From the NCBI GenBank assembly GCA_964608965.1, contig CAZSPZ010000010.1:1-57010 (forward strand): a stretch of DNA of 57,010 bases. The letters are read 5' to 3'. Origin of the DNA: UBA10908 sp964608965. Its GTDB lineage: Bacteria; Bacillota; Clostridia; Peptostreptococcales; Anaerovoracaceae. Position 1 is the first letter of the stretch. Every line of letters begins with the position of its first letter. The notes beneath the pieces were generated by a model that was not told where the DNA came from, searched no databases, and worked only from the letters and a program-made list of their open reading frames with translations. The translations under genes were made by a program, and so were the position numbers. Positions 24,542 to 33,072 of the stretch are shown one piece after another.

Positions 24542-24623
24542 ATTCAGCGTGCACAAGGATCGAGAAGTTCGAAATCCGGCATCGAATCAACAGATAAACA
24601 AACCGAACGGAGGCTTTTATATT

Positions 24624-24770
24624 ATGAAACGTATCGAAACAATCAAGACACGGGATCTGCCCCAAAGCGCAAAGAACGGCGGCTGCGGCGAATGCCAAAC
24701 TTCCTGTCAGTCTGCCTGCAAGACTTCTTGTGGCGTTGCCAATCAGCAGTGCGAAAACAAGAAGAAGTAA
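24624..24770 (+). CDS. scfA: SCIFF ranthipeptide precursor
   Basis: A 48-residue peptide with six cysteines (21, 24, 28, 32, 36, 43) and the invariant core NGGCGECQTSCQSACKTSC. This is the six-Cys-in-forty-five family, whose cysteines are cross-linked by thioether bonds through the adjacent radical SAM enzyme. It is almost universal in Clostridia and may act in population or redox physiology, but its function is not settled. An ACGGAGGC site precedes the ATG. A strong hairpin separates it from the maturase gene. Confidence 0.96.
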   Translation: MKRIETIKTRDLPQSAKNGGCGECQTSCQSACKTSCGVANQQCENKKK

Positions 24771-24787
24771 GACAAGCAATAGTGGAG

Positions 24788-24815
24788 TGCCGCCTTCTAA
24801 GGCGGCATTTTTCTT
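24788..24815 (+). terminator. Intra-operon terminator/attenuator between scfA and scfB
   Basis: TGCCGCCTT (24788-24796), loop CT, AAGGCGGCA (24799-24807) then TTTTTCTT. It looks like an intrinsic terminator that would let most transcripts stop after the short peptide gene, with readthrough to the maturase. Confidence 0.8.
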
Positions 24816-24828
24816 ATAAGGAGAAAAC

Positions 24829-26211
24829 ATGGTTCACCAGTATAAATTAAATGGCTACAATATTGTTCTAGACACATTCAGCGGCGCTGTGCATGTCGTG
24901 GATGATGTGGCCTACGATATCATCGCCGCTTATAAAACAACCGATGCTATGGTTTTGGAAAAAGAAATCCTGAGCAGGTACGCGGACAGACCCGATGTTA
25001 CCGCAGATGAAGTCAAAGAATGTCTGGCGGATATAAGCGCATTGGAAAAGAACGGAAAATTATATACTCCGGATACTTTTGGCGGAATCGCTTCCGATTT
25101 TAAAAAACAGAATTCCGATGTTAAAGCACTTTGTCTTCATGTGGCGCATACGTGTAATCTGAATTGCAGTTACTGTTTTGCCAGTCAGGGAAAATATCAC
25201 GGAGAGCGTGCTTTGATGACGTTGGAAGTAGGCAAGCAAGCCATCGATTTTCTGATTGCGAACTCCGGAAGCCACACGAATTTAGAAGTTGATTTTTTCG
25301 GCGGCGAGCCATTGATGAACTGGGATGTGTGTAAGGATATCGTCGCTTATGCCAGAAGCAGGGAGCCGGTGTGCAAAAAGAATTTTCGATTTACATTGAC
25401 GACCAACGGCGTTCTGCTCGACGAGGATGTGATCGAATTCGCAAACAAAGAGATGCACAATGTGGTTCTCAGCCTGGACGGACGCAAGGAAGTCCACGAT
25501 CGATTGCGCAAATACTATAACGGAGAAGGAAGCTACGATTCCATTGTTCCCAAGTTTCAGCGCTTGGTGGAAAGCCGGGGGGGCAAGAACTATTACATTC
25601 GGGGAACCTTTACGCACAGCAATCCCGACTTTTATCAGGATATTCTGCATATGGTCGAACTGGGCTTTACTGAGTTGAGTATGGAACCCATCGTTTGCGA
25701 TGCCGATGATCCGTCTGCATTGACAAAGGAAGATATGCCGATTCTTTTTGAACAATACGAGATGTTGGCCAAAGAAATGATCAAACGCCGGGAAGAAGGC
25801 AGACCGATTACGTTCTATCATTACATGATAGATTTAACGAATGGTCCGTGCGTGTACAAGCGAATTTCCGGTTGTGGTTCTGGTACTGAGTACATGGCTG
25901 TTACACCCTGGGGAGAATTATTCCCGTGCCACCAATTTGTGGGGGAAGAAAAGTTCAGCATGGGTAACATCTGGGATGGCGTTAAAAACAATGAGCTGCA
26001 AGAAGAATTTATGTGCTGCAATGTTTACGCGCGCCCCGAGTGTGCCGACTGCTGGGCAAAATTGTACTGTTCAGGCGGATGCGCAGCTAACGCTTATCAC
26101 GCGTCGGGAAGTATCCTTGGGACTTACGAATACGGCTGCGAACTTTTCCGTAAGCGCATGGAATGCGCCATTATGGCAGAAGTCGCCCGAAGCAGGGCGC
26201 AACAGGAATAA
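24829..26211 (+). CDS. scfB: SCIFF maturase (radical SAM/SPASM thioether-forming enzyme)
   Basis: A 460-residue enzyme. The N-terminal about 100 residues form a peptide-recognition-like domain. The radical SAM cluster motif is Cys109, Cys113, Cys116 in HTCNLNCSYCFA, and DFFGGEPLMNW follows. The C-terminal SPASM domain is Cys-rich (CADCWAKLYCSGGCAAN and a final EYGCELF...MEC) and should carry two auxiliary [4Fe-4S] clusters. It cross-links cysteines of the SCIFF peptide encoded just upstream. A TAAGGAGA site precedes the ATG. Confidence 0.96.
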   Translation: MVHQYKLNGYNIVLDTFSGAVHVVDDVAYDIIAAYKTTDAMVLEKEILSRYADRPDVTADEVKECLADISALEKNGKLYTPDTFGGIASDFKKQNSDVKALCLHVAHTCNLNCSYCFASQGKYHGERALMTLEVGKQAIDFLIANSGSHTNLEVDFFGGEPLMNWDVCKDIVAYARSREPVCKKNFRFTLTTNGVLLDEDVIEFANKEMHNVVLSLDGRKEVHDRLRKYYNGEGSYDSIVPKFQRLVESRGGKNYYIRGTFTHSNPDFYQDILHMVELGFTELSMEPIVCDADDPSALTKEDMPILFEQYEMLAKEMIKRREEGRPITFYHYMIDLTNGPCVYKRISGCGSGTEYMAVTPWGELFPCHQFVGEEKFSMGNIWDGVKNNELQEEFMCCNVYARPECADCWAKLYCSGGCAANAYHASGSILGTYEYGCELFRKRMECAIMAEVARSRAQQE

Positions 26212-26247
26212 ATATGCTCTGATTTTATTTAAATACACAAAAACCAC

Positions 26248-26382
26248 ACAATATTGCAGCAGGCCGAGACTTCTCTTTATAGTGCAAGCGTAAGCCAGGC
26301 GCAGAATTTGTTGAATTATAATGCTGCGGTTGAATCCTTCATTTATTCTTACGGAGTGGGAACCGTCGCCGCATCGATTTAA
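26248..26382 (+). pseudogene. Possible remnant of a TolC-like gene
   Basis: Between scfB and pepD an open stretch of about 44 codons without its own start or binding site ends at TAA 26380-26382. Its translation (LQQAETSLYSASVSQAQN, then LLNYNAAVESFIYSYGVG) resembles the C-terminal helix of TolC/outer-membrane-factor-like proteins as they occur in some Clostridia. It is too short to be a gene and looks like a 3' relic. The likeness is from memory and weak. Confidence 0.4.
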
Positions 26383-26424
26383 TTATCCTAGCATACGCTT
26401 CAATCAATCGAATAGATGTGTTAA

Positions 26425-26461
26425 AATAAATCTGTACCCTTAAGGTGCGGATTTATTTTCT
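26425..26461 (+). terminator. Hairpin upstream of pepD
   Basis: AATAAATC (26425-26432) and GATTTATT (26450-26457) enclose a GC-containing inner stem (ACC/GGT) and are followed by TTC. It is a possible terminator for scfB readthrough or a leader hairpin of pepD. Confidence 0.5.
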
Positions 26462-26477
26462 AAGATAGGAGAATCAC

Positions 26478-27920
26478 ATGAAATTCGAAGAATTATTCAA
26501 GGGCAAAGAGCCACAAGATGTACTCAGGAAATTTTACGATATATCTCAAATCCCAAGAGTTCCAGGCGAAATGAAACAGGTCAGCGATTTTATTGTCACG
26601 TGGGCAAAAGGTTTAGGGTTGGAAGTAATACAGGATGAAACCTTTAACGTCTTAGTGAAAAAGCCGGCCAGCAAAGGAATGGAGAGTCGCCCGACGGTCA
26701 TTCTTCAATCTCATCTGGATATGGTCTGCGAGAAAGACCCGGGGGTCGAGCACGACTTTAATACGCAGCCTTTGCAACTTCGCATCATCGGAGAAGACAA
26801 GCTGATGGCGACAGGAACGACGCTTGGAGCGGATGACGGAATCGGCGCGGCGATGAGTATGGCTTTGCTCGAAGACGATAAACTGGAGCACCCCGCCATC
26901 GAAGCGCTCTTTACCATAGACGAAGAAACGGACATGAAAGGCGCGTGGAATTTTGATTGTTCCTTGTTAAAAGGCAAGACAATGATTAATTTGGATTCTT
27001 GCGCAAGGATGGTTGCCGGCAGCGGCGAGCTTGAATATAAAATGCGCTTTCCGAAAGGAACCGAAAAGGTTGTTGCGGGGAGCAAACTTCTTCGCATGAC
27101 GATAGGAGGTCTTATCGGGGGACACACCGGACAAAATTCGATGCTGGAACGAGGCAATGCCATTGTGATGGTCAACCGGATTTTACTTGCGCTTGAAAAG
27201 GAAATATCTTATCAATTGCTGTATATGCAAGGCGGGCGGGGTTTATCTTCCGCATATGCGAGAAACTCTTCCGCGATCATCGCTTTCGCTCCCGAACTGT
27301 ATCGAAAAGTAAAGGAAATCTGCAATGCGCAGCTGGCAGTCTTTCAATATGAATTAGAGCACAGAGACCCGGATGTCTCGCTGGCGCTCGAAGAAGTCGA
27401 ATCGGAAAACGGTCTTGCGATGGATGCAAAAACGGCGGATACGCTGCGCAGCCTTCTGCTCCTTCTTCCGGACGGAGTGTTTACCAGAAATCGTGTCTAC
27501 GAGGGGTGCATGGAAAGCACTTCCAATGTCGGCGTGGTGGAAACCGAAGAAAACGAAATGTATCTGACAATATTGATACGAAGCTTCATGGAAAACAGGA
27601 AGTACTATCTATTGGATAAAACGGAACGCTTGTGTAAATTGCTGAATGTAAAGGCGGAACTGGGTTACAACATCCCTCACTGGGAGTTTTGTGTCAGCGA
27701 CCGAACGATGGCGCTGGCGGAAGAAATTTATCCGGATTATCCGGTTACGGTAGCGCAGGGAACATTGGAGACCGGGATTTTTTGCGAGCACATGCCGGAC
27801 GTGGAAATCATTGCACTGGCCTGCCCGTATTACAACGCACACTCGCCGGAAGAATATCTGCTAATCAGCGAAATCAAGGAATCGCAGGAGCGTCTTAAAA
27901 TGTTGCTCCGTAAATTTTAA
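26478..27920 (+). CDS. pepD: Aminoacyl-histidine dipeptidase PepD (M20)
   Basis: A 480-residue cytosolic zinc dipeptidase. The M20 motifs are visible: SHLDMVCEK for the first metal ligand, GTTLGADDGIG for the bridging Asp, and LFTIDEETDMKGAW for the general-base Glu. CPYYNAHSPEEY carries the final His. It cleaves a broad range of dipeptides, which suits an amino-acid-fermenting anaerobe. An ATAGGAGA site precedes the ATG. An SDR gene follows after 16 bases, possibly in one transcript. Confidence 0.95.
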   Translation: MKFEELFKGKEPQDVLRKFYDISQIPRVPGEMKQVSDFIVTWAKGLGLEVIQDETFNVLVKKPASKGMESRPTVILQSHLDMVCEKDPGVEHDFNTQPLQLRIIGEDKLMATGTTLGADDGIGAAMSMALLEDDKLEHPAIEALFTIDEETDMKGAWNFDCSLLKGKTMINLDSCARMVAGSGELEYKMRFPKGTEKVVAGSKLLRMTIGGLIGGHTGQNSMLERGNAIVMVNRILLALEKEISYQLLYMQGGRGLSSAYARNSSAIIAFAPELYRKVKEICNAQLAVFQYELEHRDPDVSLALEEVESENGLAMDAKTADTLRSLLLLLPDGVFTRNRVYEGCMESTSNVGVVETEENEMYLTILIRSFMENRKYYLLDKTERLCKLLNVKAELGYNIPHWEFCVSDRTMALAEEIYPDYPVTVAQGTLETGIFCEHMPDVEIIALACPYYNAHSPEEYLLISEIKESQERLKMLLRKF

Positions 27921-27936
27921 GAAGGGATAAGTTAAG

Positions 27937-28704
27937 ATGGAATTTAAGGATAAGGTAGTCATGGTGACAGGCGCCACGGGTGGTTTGGGGAAAGCCTGCG
28001 TCCTTCGCTATGCCGCAGACGGGGCAAAGCTGGTTTTGCTTGGCCGCACGATGGAAAAACTGAAAGCTCTGCGAGAGGAATTGAAGTATTCAGAAGAGAA
28101 TTGTTTACTTTTTGCTTCTGAAATCAGCGATGAAGCGGCAATAAAAACCGCTGTGGAAAAGACATTTGCCGAATTTAAGCGGATCGATATACTTGTAAAT
28201 ACTGCGGGAATAAGCGGCCCGGCGGTTTTAACGGAAGATTATACTTACGAAGATTTTAAGGCTTGCTACGAAACCAATGTGTATGGAACTTTTCTGACAA
28301 TGAAGTACGTATTGCCGATCATGAAAAATCAAAAAAGTGGGGCGATCGTCAATACCGCATCAATATCGGGAATGCGTGGTTATGAATTGGAATCAGGCTA
28401 CGGGTCCACCAAGTGGGCGATTATCGGACTGACAAAAGATGCAGCCAGCGAAAATCCCAATACAGGAGTACGAATCAATTGTATTTCTCCGGGTTGGATA
28501 GAGACAAAGATGAAGTACGAAATCCTTGATAATTATGCAAAAAAAAGTGGCGGCAATCCGTCCGCATACTTCAGTTCAGGCCCCATGGGACGAGCCGGAT
28601 ATCCGGAAGAAATGGCCGAAGGCGTTTACTTCCTGTCTTCATCCAAAGCATCTTATATAAACGGAACGAACCTCGTAATAGACGGCGGTTCAACGATAAG
28701 TTAA
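27937..28704 (+). CDS. SDR-family NAD(P)-dependent oxidoreductase
   Basis: A 255-residue classical short-chain dehydrogenase. It has the dinucleotide motif TGATGGLGKA near residue 9, NTAG in place of NNAG, the catalytic Ser in NTASISGMRG, YGSTKWA for Tyr-Lys, and ISPGWIETKM. The family includes 3-oxoacyl-ACP reductases and many sugar or steroid dehydrogenases, and the substrate cannot be read here. The C-terminus IDGGSTIS is typical. It is followed by a strong terminator. Confidence 0.9.
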   Translation: MEFKDKVVMVTGATGGLGKACVLRYAADGAKLVLLGRTMEKLKALREELKYSEENCLLFASEISDEAAIKTAVEKTFAEFKRIDILVNTAGISGPAVLTEDYTYEDFKACYETNVYGTFLTMKYVLPIMKNQKSGAIVNTASISGMRGYELESGYGSTKWAIIGLTKDAASENPNTGVRINCISPGWIETKMKYEILDNYAKKSGGNPSAYFSSGPMGRAGYPEEMAEGVYFLSSSKASYINGTNLVIDGGSTIS

Positions 28705-28710
28705 GAATAA

Positions 28711-28746
28711 AAAAGTTCCCCGATGACTTCGGGGAACTTTTTTTTC
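28711..28746 (+). terminator. Terminator after the SDR gene
   Basis: AAAAGTTCCCCGA and TCGGGGAACTTTT arms (28711-28723, 28729-28741) followed by further T. Confidence 0.9.
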
Positions 28747-28808
28747 AACAGGTACGTCTAAAGGACAAATAGAAACACACTGCGACAATGTGCAGGGAGG
28801 AGAGAAAT

Positions 28809-29864
28809 ATGGTGAAGGGGAAAAAAATAAAAACAAGCATCGCGCTGCTTCTTGCTCTGTTGATGGTTCTCATGCTGGCCTTGGCCGGTTGCGGCGGAAA
28901 AGATGAAGATGCGGAAGAAGACGCCGCAGGCGGGATTGAGCCGGCTTATACCTCTAATCAGGGAACTGCTCCCGACGGCATTTTAGACGAAACTGTCAGG
29001 ACCGAAGAACAAAGCGTGGCAGATGGTAAGGAAAAATCGACAGACTATGGCCAGGCAGGAACTTCTCCCCTGAAATACGGAGAGAATGTAAAGCTGATCT
29101 ATACCGCATATTTGACTCTTCAGACCACCGATTTTGAAAAAGCGGAAAAGCAGCTGATTGATTTGGTGACTGCCAGCGAAGGTTATTTCGAGGCTTCTTA
29201 TATTGACAGAGGCAATTACTATTCCGAAGAGAATTACCTTTTCGGCAACTACACCATTCGCATTCCTTCCGATCAATACGAAGTGTTTCTTTCAGCTGTG
29301 CGTGAAAACTGTCATGTGGTCAATTTGAACAAAACCACAACAGATGTGGGAACCGATTACTTCGATACCGAAGCCAGACTTAATACACTGAAAGCAAAAC
29401 AGGAGCGACTTTTAGAATTATTAGACCAGGCCGCAACCATGAGCGACATCATCGAATTGGAAAATTCGCTGTCAAACACGCAATACGAAATCGACATGTA
29501 TACGTCTACGCTCAACCGTTATGACAGTCTGATCGGATTCTCCACTGTACAGGTTTCCTTGGAAGAAGTCGCGCGTCTTGGGACAGGAGTCAATGAAGAG
29601 GAGGGTTTCTTTGCCTCTCTTGGCAGAAGCCTTGTAAATGGCTTTAATAACTTTGTAGACGGAATAGAGAGCTTCATCATGTGGATAGCGTACCATCTGA
29701 TTCTGATTGTCCTTGCTGCTTTAATATTCGCTGTCGGGGGAAAGTGGTATATAAAGAGCAGAAAAGAAAAGGGACCTTTGTTCCCGAAATTAAGGGAAAA
29801 AAGAGCTTTCCGAAAAGCTGAAAAAGCGGAAAAGAAAGCAGAAAAAAAAGAAGACGAAGAGTAG
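28809..29864 (+). CDS. DUF4349 lipoprotein
   Basis: A membrane-anchored lipoprotein of 351 residues from the ATG at 28809, which has an AGGGAGGAGAG site. The signal peptide ends LALAGC (lipid-modified Cys). An acidic spacer follows to about residue 75. The DUF4349 domain (ENVKLIYTAYLTLQTTDFEKA onward) contains a coiled coil near residues 195-225 and a single membrane segment near 285-310. The tail is a very basic Lys-rich cytosolic helix. DUF4349 function is unknown, though many members pair with anti-sigma or stress factors. It stands alone between two terminators. Confidence 0.87.
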   Translation: MVKGKKIKTSIALLLALLMVLMLALAGCGGKDEDAEEDAAGGIEPAYTSNQGTAPDGILDETVRTEEQSVADGKEKSTDYGQAGTSPLKYGENVKLIYTAYLTLQTTDFEKAEKQLIDLVTASEGYFEASYIDRGNYYSEENYLFGNYTIRIPSDQYEVFLSAVRENCHVVNLNKTTTDVGTDYFDTEARLNTLKAKQERLLELLDQAATMSDIIELENSLSNTQYEIDMYTSTLNRYDSLIGFSTVQVSLEEVARLGTGVNEEEGFFASLGRSLVNGFNNFVDGIESFIMWIAYHLILIVLAALIFAVGGKWYIKSRKEKGPLFPKLREKRAFRKAEKAEKKAEKKEDEE

Positions 29865-29896
29865 AATCTTCGCGTAATCAAAAGGGGTAAAGTATA

Positions 29897-29952
29897 AAAG
29901 GAGCCACCGGTGTACTGTCATCAAATTGACGGTTTCACGGTGGCTCCTTTGT
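29897..29952. terminator. Bidirectional terminator
   Basis: AAAGGAGCCACCG (29897-29909) and CGGTGGCTCCTTT (29938-29950), a 13-bp stem with a second inner inverted repeat. It separates the convergent DUF4349 and nadE genes. Confidence 0.85.
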
Positions 29953-30002
29953 TATGTCTCGTTCAATATTTACATTTATTGATACATATGGTATAATATG
30001 GA

Positions 30003-31979
30003 TTAATTCAGTTCGGACAGCCAGCTTTCCGGGGAAGCATCCGAAGGCATACGCCAATCTCCTCTTGGAGACATGCCGAAAGAAATCAGCTTGGGTCCGT
30101 CGGGCACGCAATTGCGTTTGAATTGCTGCGAAAAGAAGCGGCGCAGAAACACTTTAAGCCACTTTTCTATTGTGATTGAATCGTATTGCCCTTCGAATGT
30201 GATTTTCGCTATATACAACACTCTTGCCGGCCGCATTCCTCTTTTAACACAATGATAGAGGAAGAAGTCGTGCAGCTCGTATGGTCCGACTTTGTCTTCG
30301 GTCTTTTGGACAATATTTCCTTCTTCATCCGGCGGAAGAAGTTCCGGGGATATGGGCGTTTCCAACACCGCCTCCAATGTTGCCGCAAGAGATTTTGGAT
30401 CGTCTTGATTCATCCACCCGGAGTTTCCGTTCCGCAGATCTTTTGCAATCGTGGCAATGGTCTGCTTGACAAGGGATTTGGGAATGCCTGCATTGACAGC
30501 GTACATCGACATGTGATCTCCGTTGAACGTGCACCACCCGAGTGCCATTTCGGAAAGATCTCCGGTGCCGACGACAAGGCCGTTCACCTGGTTGGCAACA
30601 TCCATTAAAATTTGGGTTCTTTCTCTGGCCTGCGCATTTTCAAAAGTGACATCGTGATTCGAGGGGTCTTGTCCTATATCTTGGAAATGTTGAAGCACGG
30701 AGTCTCTTATAGATATTTCGCGAACTTCGCAACCCAAATAATCCATCAGGCATAAGGCATTGTTTCGGGTATGGTCAGTGGTTCCAAAGCCCGGCATCGT
30801 GATTGCCAGTACATTGCTTGGAGAACGACCCAAAAGTTCCATGGCTCGGCTGGCTGCCAGCAATGCAAGCGTTGAATCCGAACCGCCGGACACGCCGATA
30901 AGGGCTTTTGCTGAATTTGATCTTTCCAGTCTTTCCGCTAAGGCTGTAGACTGCAGATGGAAAATTTCTCTGCAAATGCAATCTGCCTCTTCCGCAGATG
31001 CCGGGACAAACGGGTTTTTGGAATAAACTCTGATAAGACCATCTTCCGATGTCACGTAAGAGAGCGGTTCAAGTTCGACAGTGTGATACGTGTTTTTATC
31101 AACAAACGCATCGGCGCATATCCCGAAGTTTTGTTCGTGCATTCTCTCTACGGCAATTCTATGGTAATCGATATCGGCCAATATGTAAGTACCTTTTCGA
31201 ACAAGCATTTCGCTTTCGGCTATAATTTCTCCCAGTTCGACCACAAAGTCATCTCCGGAAAAAACATTGTCGTTCGTGGACTCGGAAGGTCCGGAAGAGG
31301 CATAGACATAACCGCATTGATTCTTGTCGCTGATTGCTTTGACCAGGTTGTGTCGCTGATCCTTTTTCCCTGCATACTGGGGTGAGCCGGAAGGGTTGAA
31401 TATGGTGTTTGCCCCGGCTAATATCAGACCTGTTCCGGGTGTGATCGGCATCCAAACATCGTGGCATATTTCTATCCCGAAAGAGAAATCTCCCTCTGCG
31501 TCGCTAAAAAGAAGGTTTCCAAAGGGAATATCCATACCCAGAAGTTTAATGGCATCTGTCTTTGCTGCAATGCCTCGCCCGGCAGAAAACCAGCGGGTTT
31601 CATTAAACTCTCCCGCATTGGGAAGAAACATTTTGGGGACGATGCCTTTTAGTTTTCCGCCCTGTATCACTCCGGCACAATTGTAAAGATTGCTTCCCAG
31701 TTTTAACGGAAAGCCTACAATCACTACCGATTTTATATCTTTTGAAGCATTTACGAGAAGGGAAAGCGCCTTGAGATTTTCTGTATAGAGATGTTCCGAA
31801 AAAAACAAATCCCCACAGGTATAGCCGGTCATACAAAGTTCAGGGAACAATATGACGGCGGCTCCTTCTGATTCTGCTGCCTTGGCTTGCGATATGATTT
31901 CTTTTGCGTTCTGTGCCGGCTGTGCCAAATGTACTTTTGGCGAGGCGGCCGCCACGCGGATGAATCCTGATGTTTGCAT
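30003..31979 (-). CDS. nadE: Glutamine-dependent NAD+ synthetase
   Basis: A 658-residue bifunctional enzyme from the ATG at 31979, which has a GGAGG site. The open frame continues upstream to 32363, but that part overlaps the divergent gene and is not NadE-like. The N-terminal nitrilase domain (Glu in LFPELCMTGY, Lys in VPKMFLPN, Cys in GIEICHDVW) releases ammonia from glutamine. The C-terminal synthetase domain has the PP-loop GVSGGSDSTLAL and makes NAD+ from deamido-NAD. The length fits the two-domain form. Confidence 0.95.
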   Translation of the reverse strand: MQTSGFIRVAAASPKVHLAQPAQNAKEIISQAKAAESEGAAVILFPELCMTGYTCGDLFFSEHLYTENLKALSLLVNASKDIKSVVIVGFPLKLGSNLYNCAGVIQGGKLKGIVPKMFLPNAGEFNETRWFSAGRGIAAKTDAIKLLGMDIPFGNLLFSDAEGDFSFGIEICHDVWMPITPGTGLILAGANTIFNPSGSPQYAGKKDQRHNLVKAISDKNQCGYVYASSGPSESTNDNVFSGDDFVVELGEIIAESEMLVRKGTYILADIDYHRIAVERMHEQNFGICADAFVDKNTYHTVELEPLSYVTSEDGLIRVYSKNPFVPASAEEADCICREIFHLQSTALAERLERSNSAKALIGVSGGSDSTLALLAASRAMELLGRSPSNVLAITMPGFGTTDHTRNNALCLMDYLGCEVREISIRDSVLQHFQDIGQDPSNHDVTFENAQARERTQILMDVANQVNGLVVGTGDLSEMALGWCTFNGDHMSMYAVNAGIPKSLVKQTIATIAKDLRNGNSGWMNQDDPKSLAATLEAVLETPISPELLPPDEEGNIVQKTEDKVGPYELHDFFLYHCVKRGMRPARVLYIAKITFEGQYDSITIEKWLKVFLRRFFSQQFKRNCVPDGPKLISFGMSPRGDWRMPSDASPESWLSELN

Positions 31980-32035
31980 AACAATACCTCCGAATTGATT
32001 ATATCTCAAAACAATGGCGATGCAAAGAAAAAGGA

Positions 32036-32051
32036 AATAGTATATACTATT
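32036..32051. promoter_or_regulatory. Palindrome in the nadE/yhaM divergent region
   Basis: A perfect 16-bp palindrome AATAGTATATACTATT lies 44 bases before the yhaM start and 57 bases before the nadE start. TATACT on both strands can serve as -10 boxes, so it may be a shared promoter core or an operator. Confidence 0.45.
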
Positions 32052-32094
32052 ATCAGAAAATACGTCATACAGCGTATGTTTCAAGGAGGAATCA

Positions 32095-33072
32095 ATGCAA
32101 AAAGAATACTTTATAAATACATTAAAAGCGGAAGAGGATGTCTCTGATTTTTTTATGGTAAAGGCCATATCCATTCGAATAGGATCAAATCGGAAAATGT
32201 TTTTAGACTTGATTCTTTCCGATGCCACCGGAGAAATCAGTGCCAAGAAATGGGATGTTTCGGACGATGAAGTAAATGTATTGAACTTAATCAAAGAAGG
32301 GGATCTGGTTAAAGTTAAAGCAGAGGTTACGGAGTGGAACGGGCTTCTGCAATTGAAACTCACCCGTATCCGAAAAGCGCAAAAGGAAGATAAGTTAGAT
32401 CTGGCGGACTATATAAAGGCTGCACCGGAAGATCCCAAAGAAATGTACGACTACATTCTTGAACGGGCCGTCAGTATCACCGATATCGATCTAAAAGCGC
32501 TTTGCATGCGATTTTTAGAAGAAAACAAGGAAAAGCTCTTATATTATCCGGCTGCCATGAGAAATCATCATGCGGAGCTGGCCGGGCTTTTATATCACAT
32601 GAAACGTATGTTGATCACGGGCGAGAAGGCATGCGAAGTTTACAATATTTTAGACAGGGATTGGGTCGTTTGCGGAGTGATTCTGCACGATATGGAAAAG
32701 CTCAATGAAATTCAATCCAACGAGCTCGGTATTTCTTCAGGCTACACTTTCGAAGGGCAGCTTTTAGGGCATCTTGCGCAGGGAGTGAAAGTGATAGACA
32801 GAATGGCCAAAGAAGCGGCAATGCCCGAAGAAAAAGCCATTATGCTGGAGCATATGATACTTTCCCATCACTACGAAGCGGAGTTTGGAAGTCCAAGAAA
32901 ACCTTTGTTCCCGGAAGCGGAATTGCTGCATTATCTGGACATGCTGGATGCAAAGCTCTACGACTTCGAAGACGCTTTGGCCGGTACTCTGCCGGGAGAA
33001 TTTTCTCAAAGAGTGCGGACATTGGACGGAAGGATGCTTTATAAACCTACATTTAAGAAAGATGCCGAATGA
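32095..33072 (+). CDS. yhaM: 3'-5' exoribonuclease YhaM-family protein
   Basis: A 325-residue protein with an N-terminal OB-fold nucleic-acid-binding part (about residues 15-95, with FLDLILSDATGEISAKKWD) and a C-terminal HD domain (RNHHAELAGLLYHM, then LHDMEKL). YhaM is a metal-dependent 3'-5' exonuclease in RNA turnover and DNA metabolism. A CAAGGAGG site precedes the ATG. The stop overlaps the recD2 start (33069-33072), so the two are translationally coupled. Confidence 0.9.
   Translation: MQKEYFINTLKAEEDVSDFFMVKAISIRIGSNRKMFLDLILSDATGEISAKKWDVSDDEVNVLNLIKEGDLVKVKAEVTEWNGLLQLKLTRIRKAQKEDKLDLADYIKAAPEDPKEMYDYILERAVSITDIDLKALCMRFLEENKEKLLYYPAAMRNHHAELAGLLYHMKRMLITGEKACEVYNILDRDWVVCGVILHDMEKLNEIQSNELGISSGYTFEGQLLGHLAQGVKVIDRMAKEAAMPEEKAIMLEHMILSHHYEAEFGSPRKPLFPEAELLHYLDMLDAKLYDFEDALAGTLPGEFSQRVRTLDGRMLYKPTFKKDAE

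Noticed and set aside
31980..32363. N-terminal extension of nadE by 128 residues
   Set aside because: The extension overlaps the divergent yhaM gene and does not look like NadE, and the ATG at 31979 has a good GGAGG site and the normal family N-terminus.
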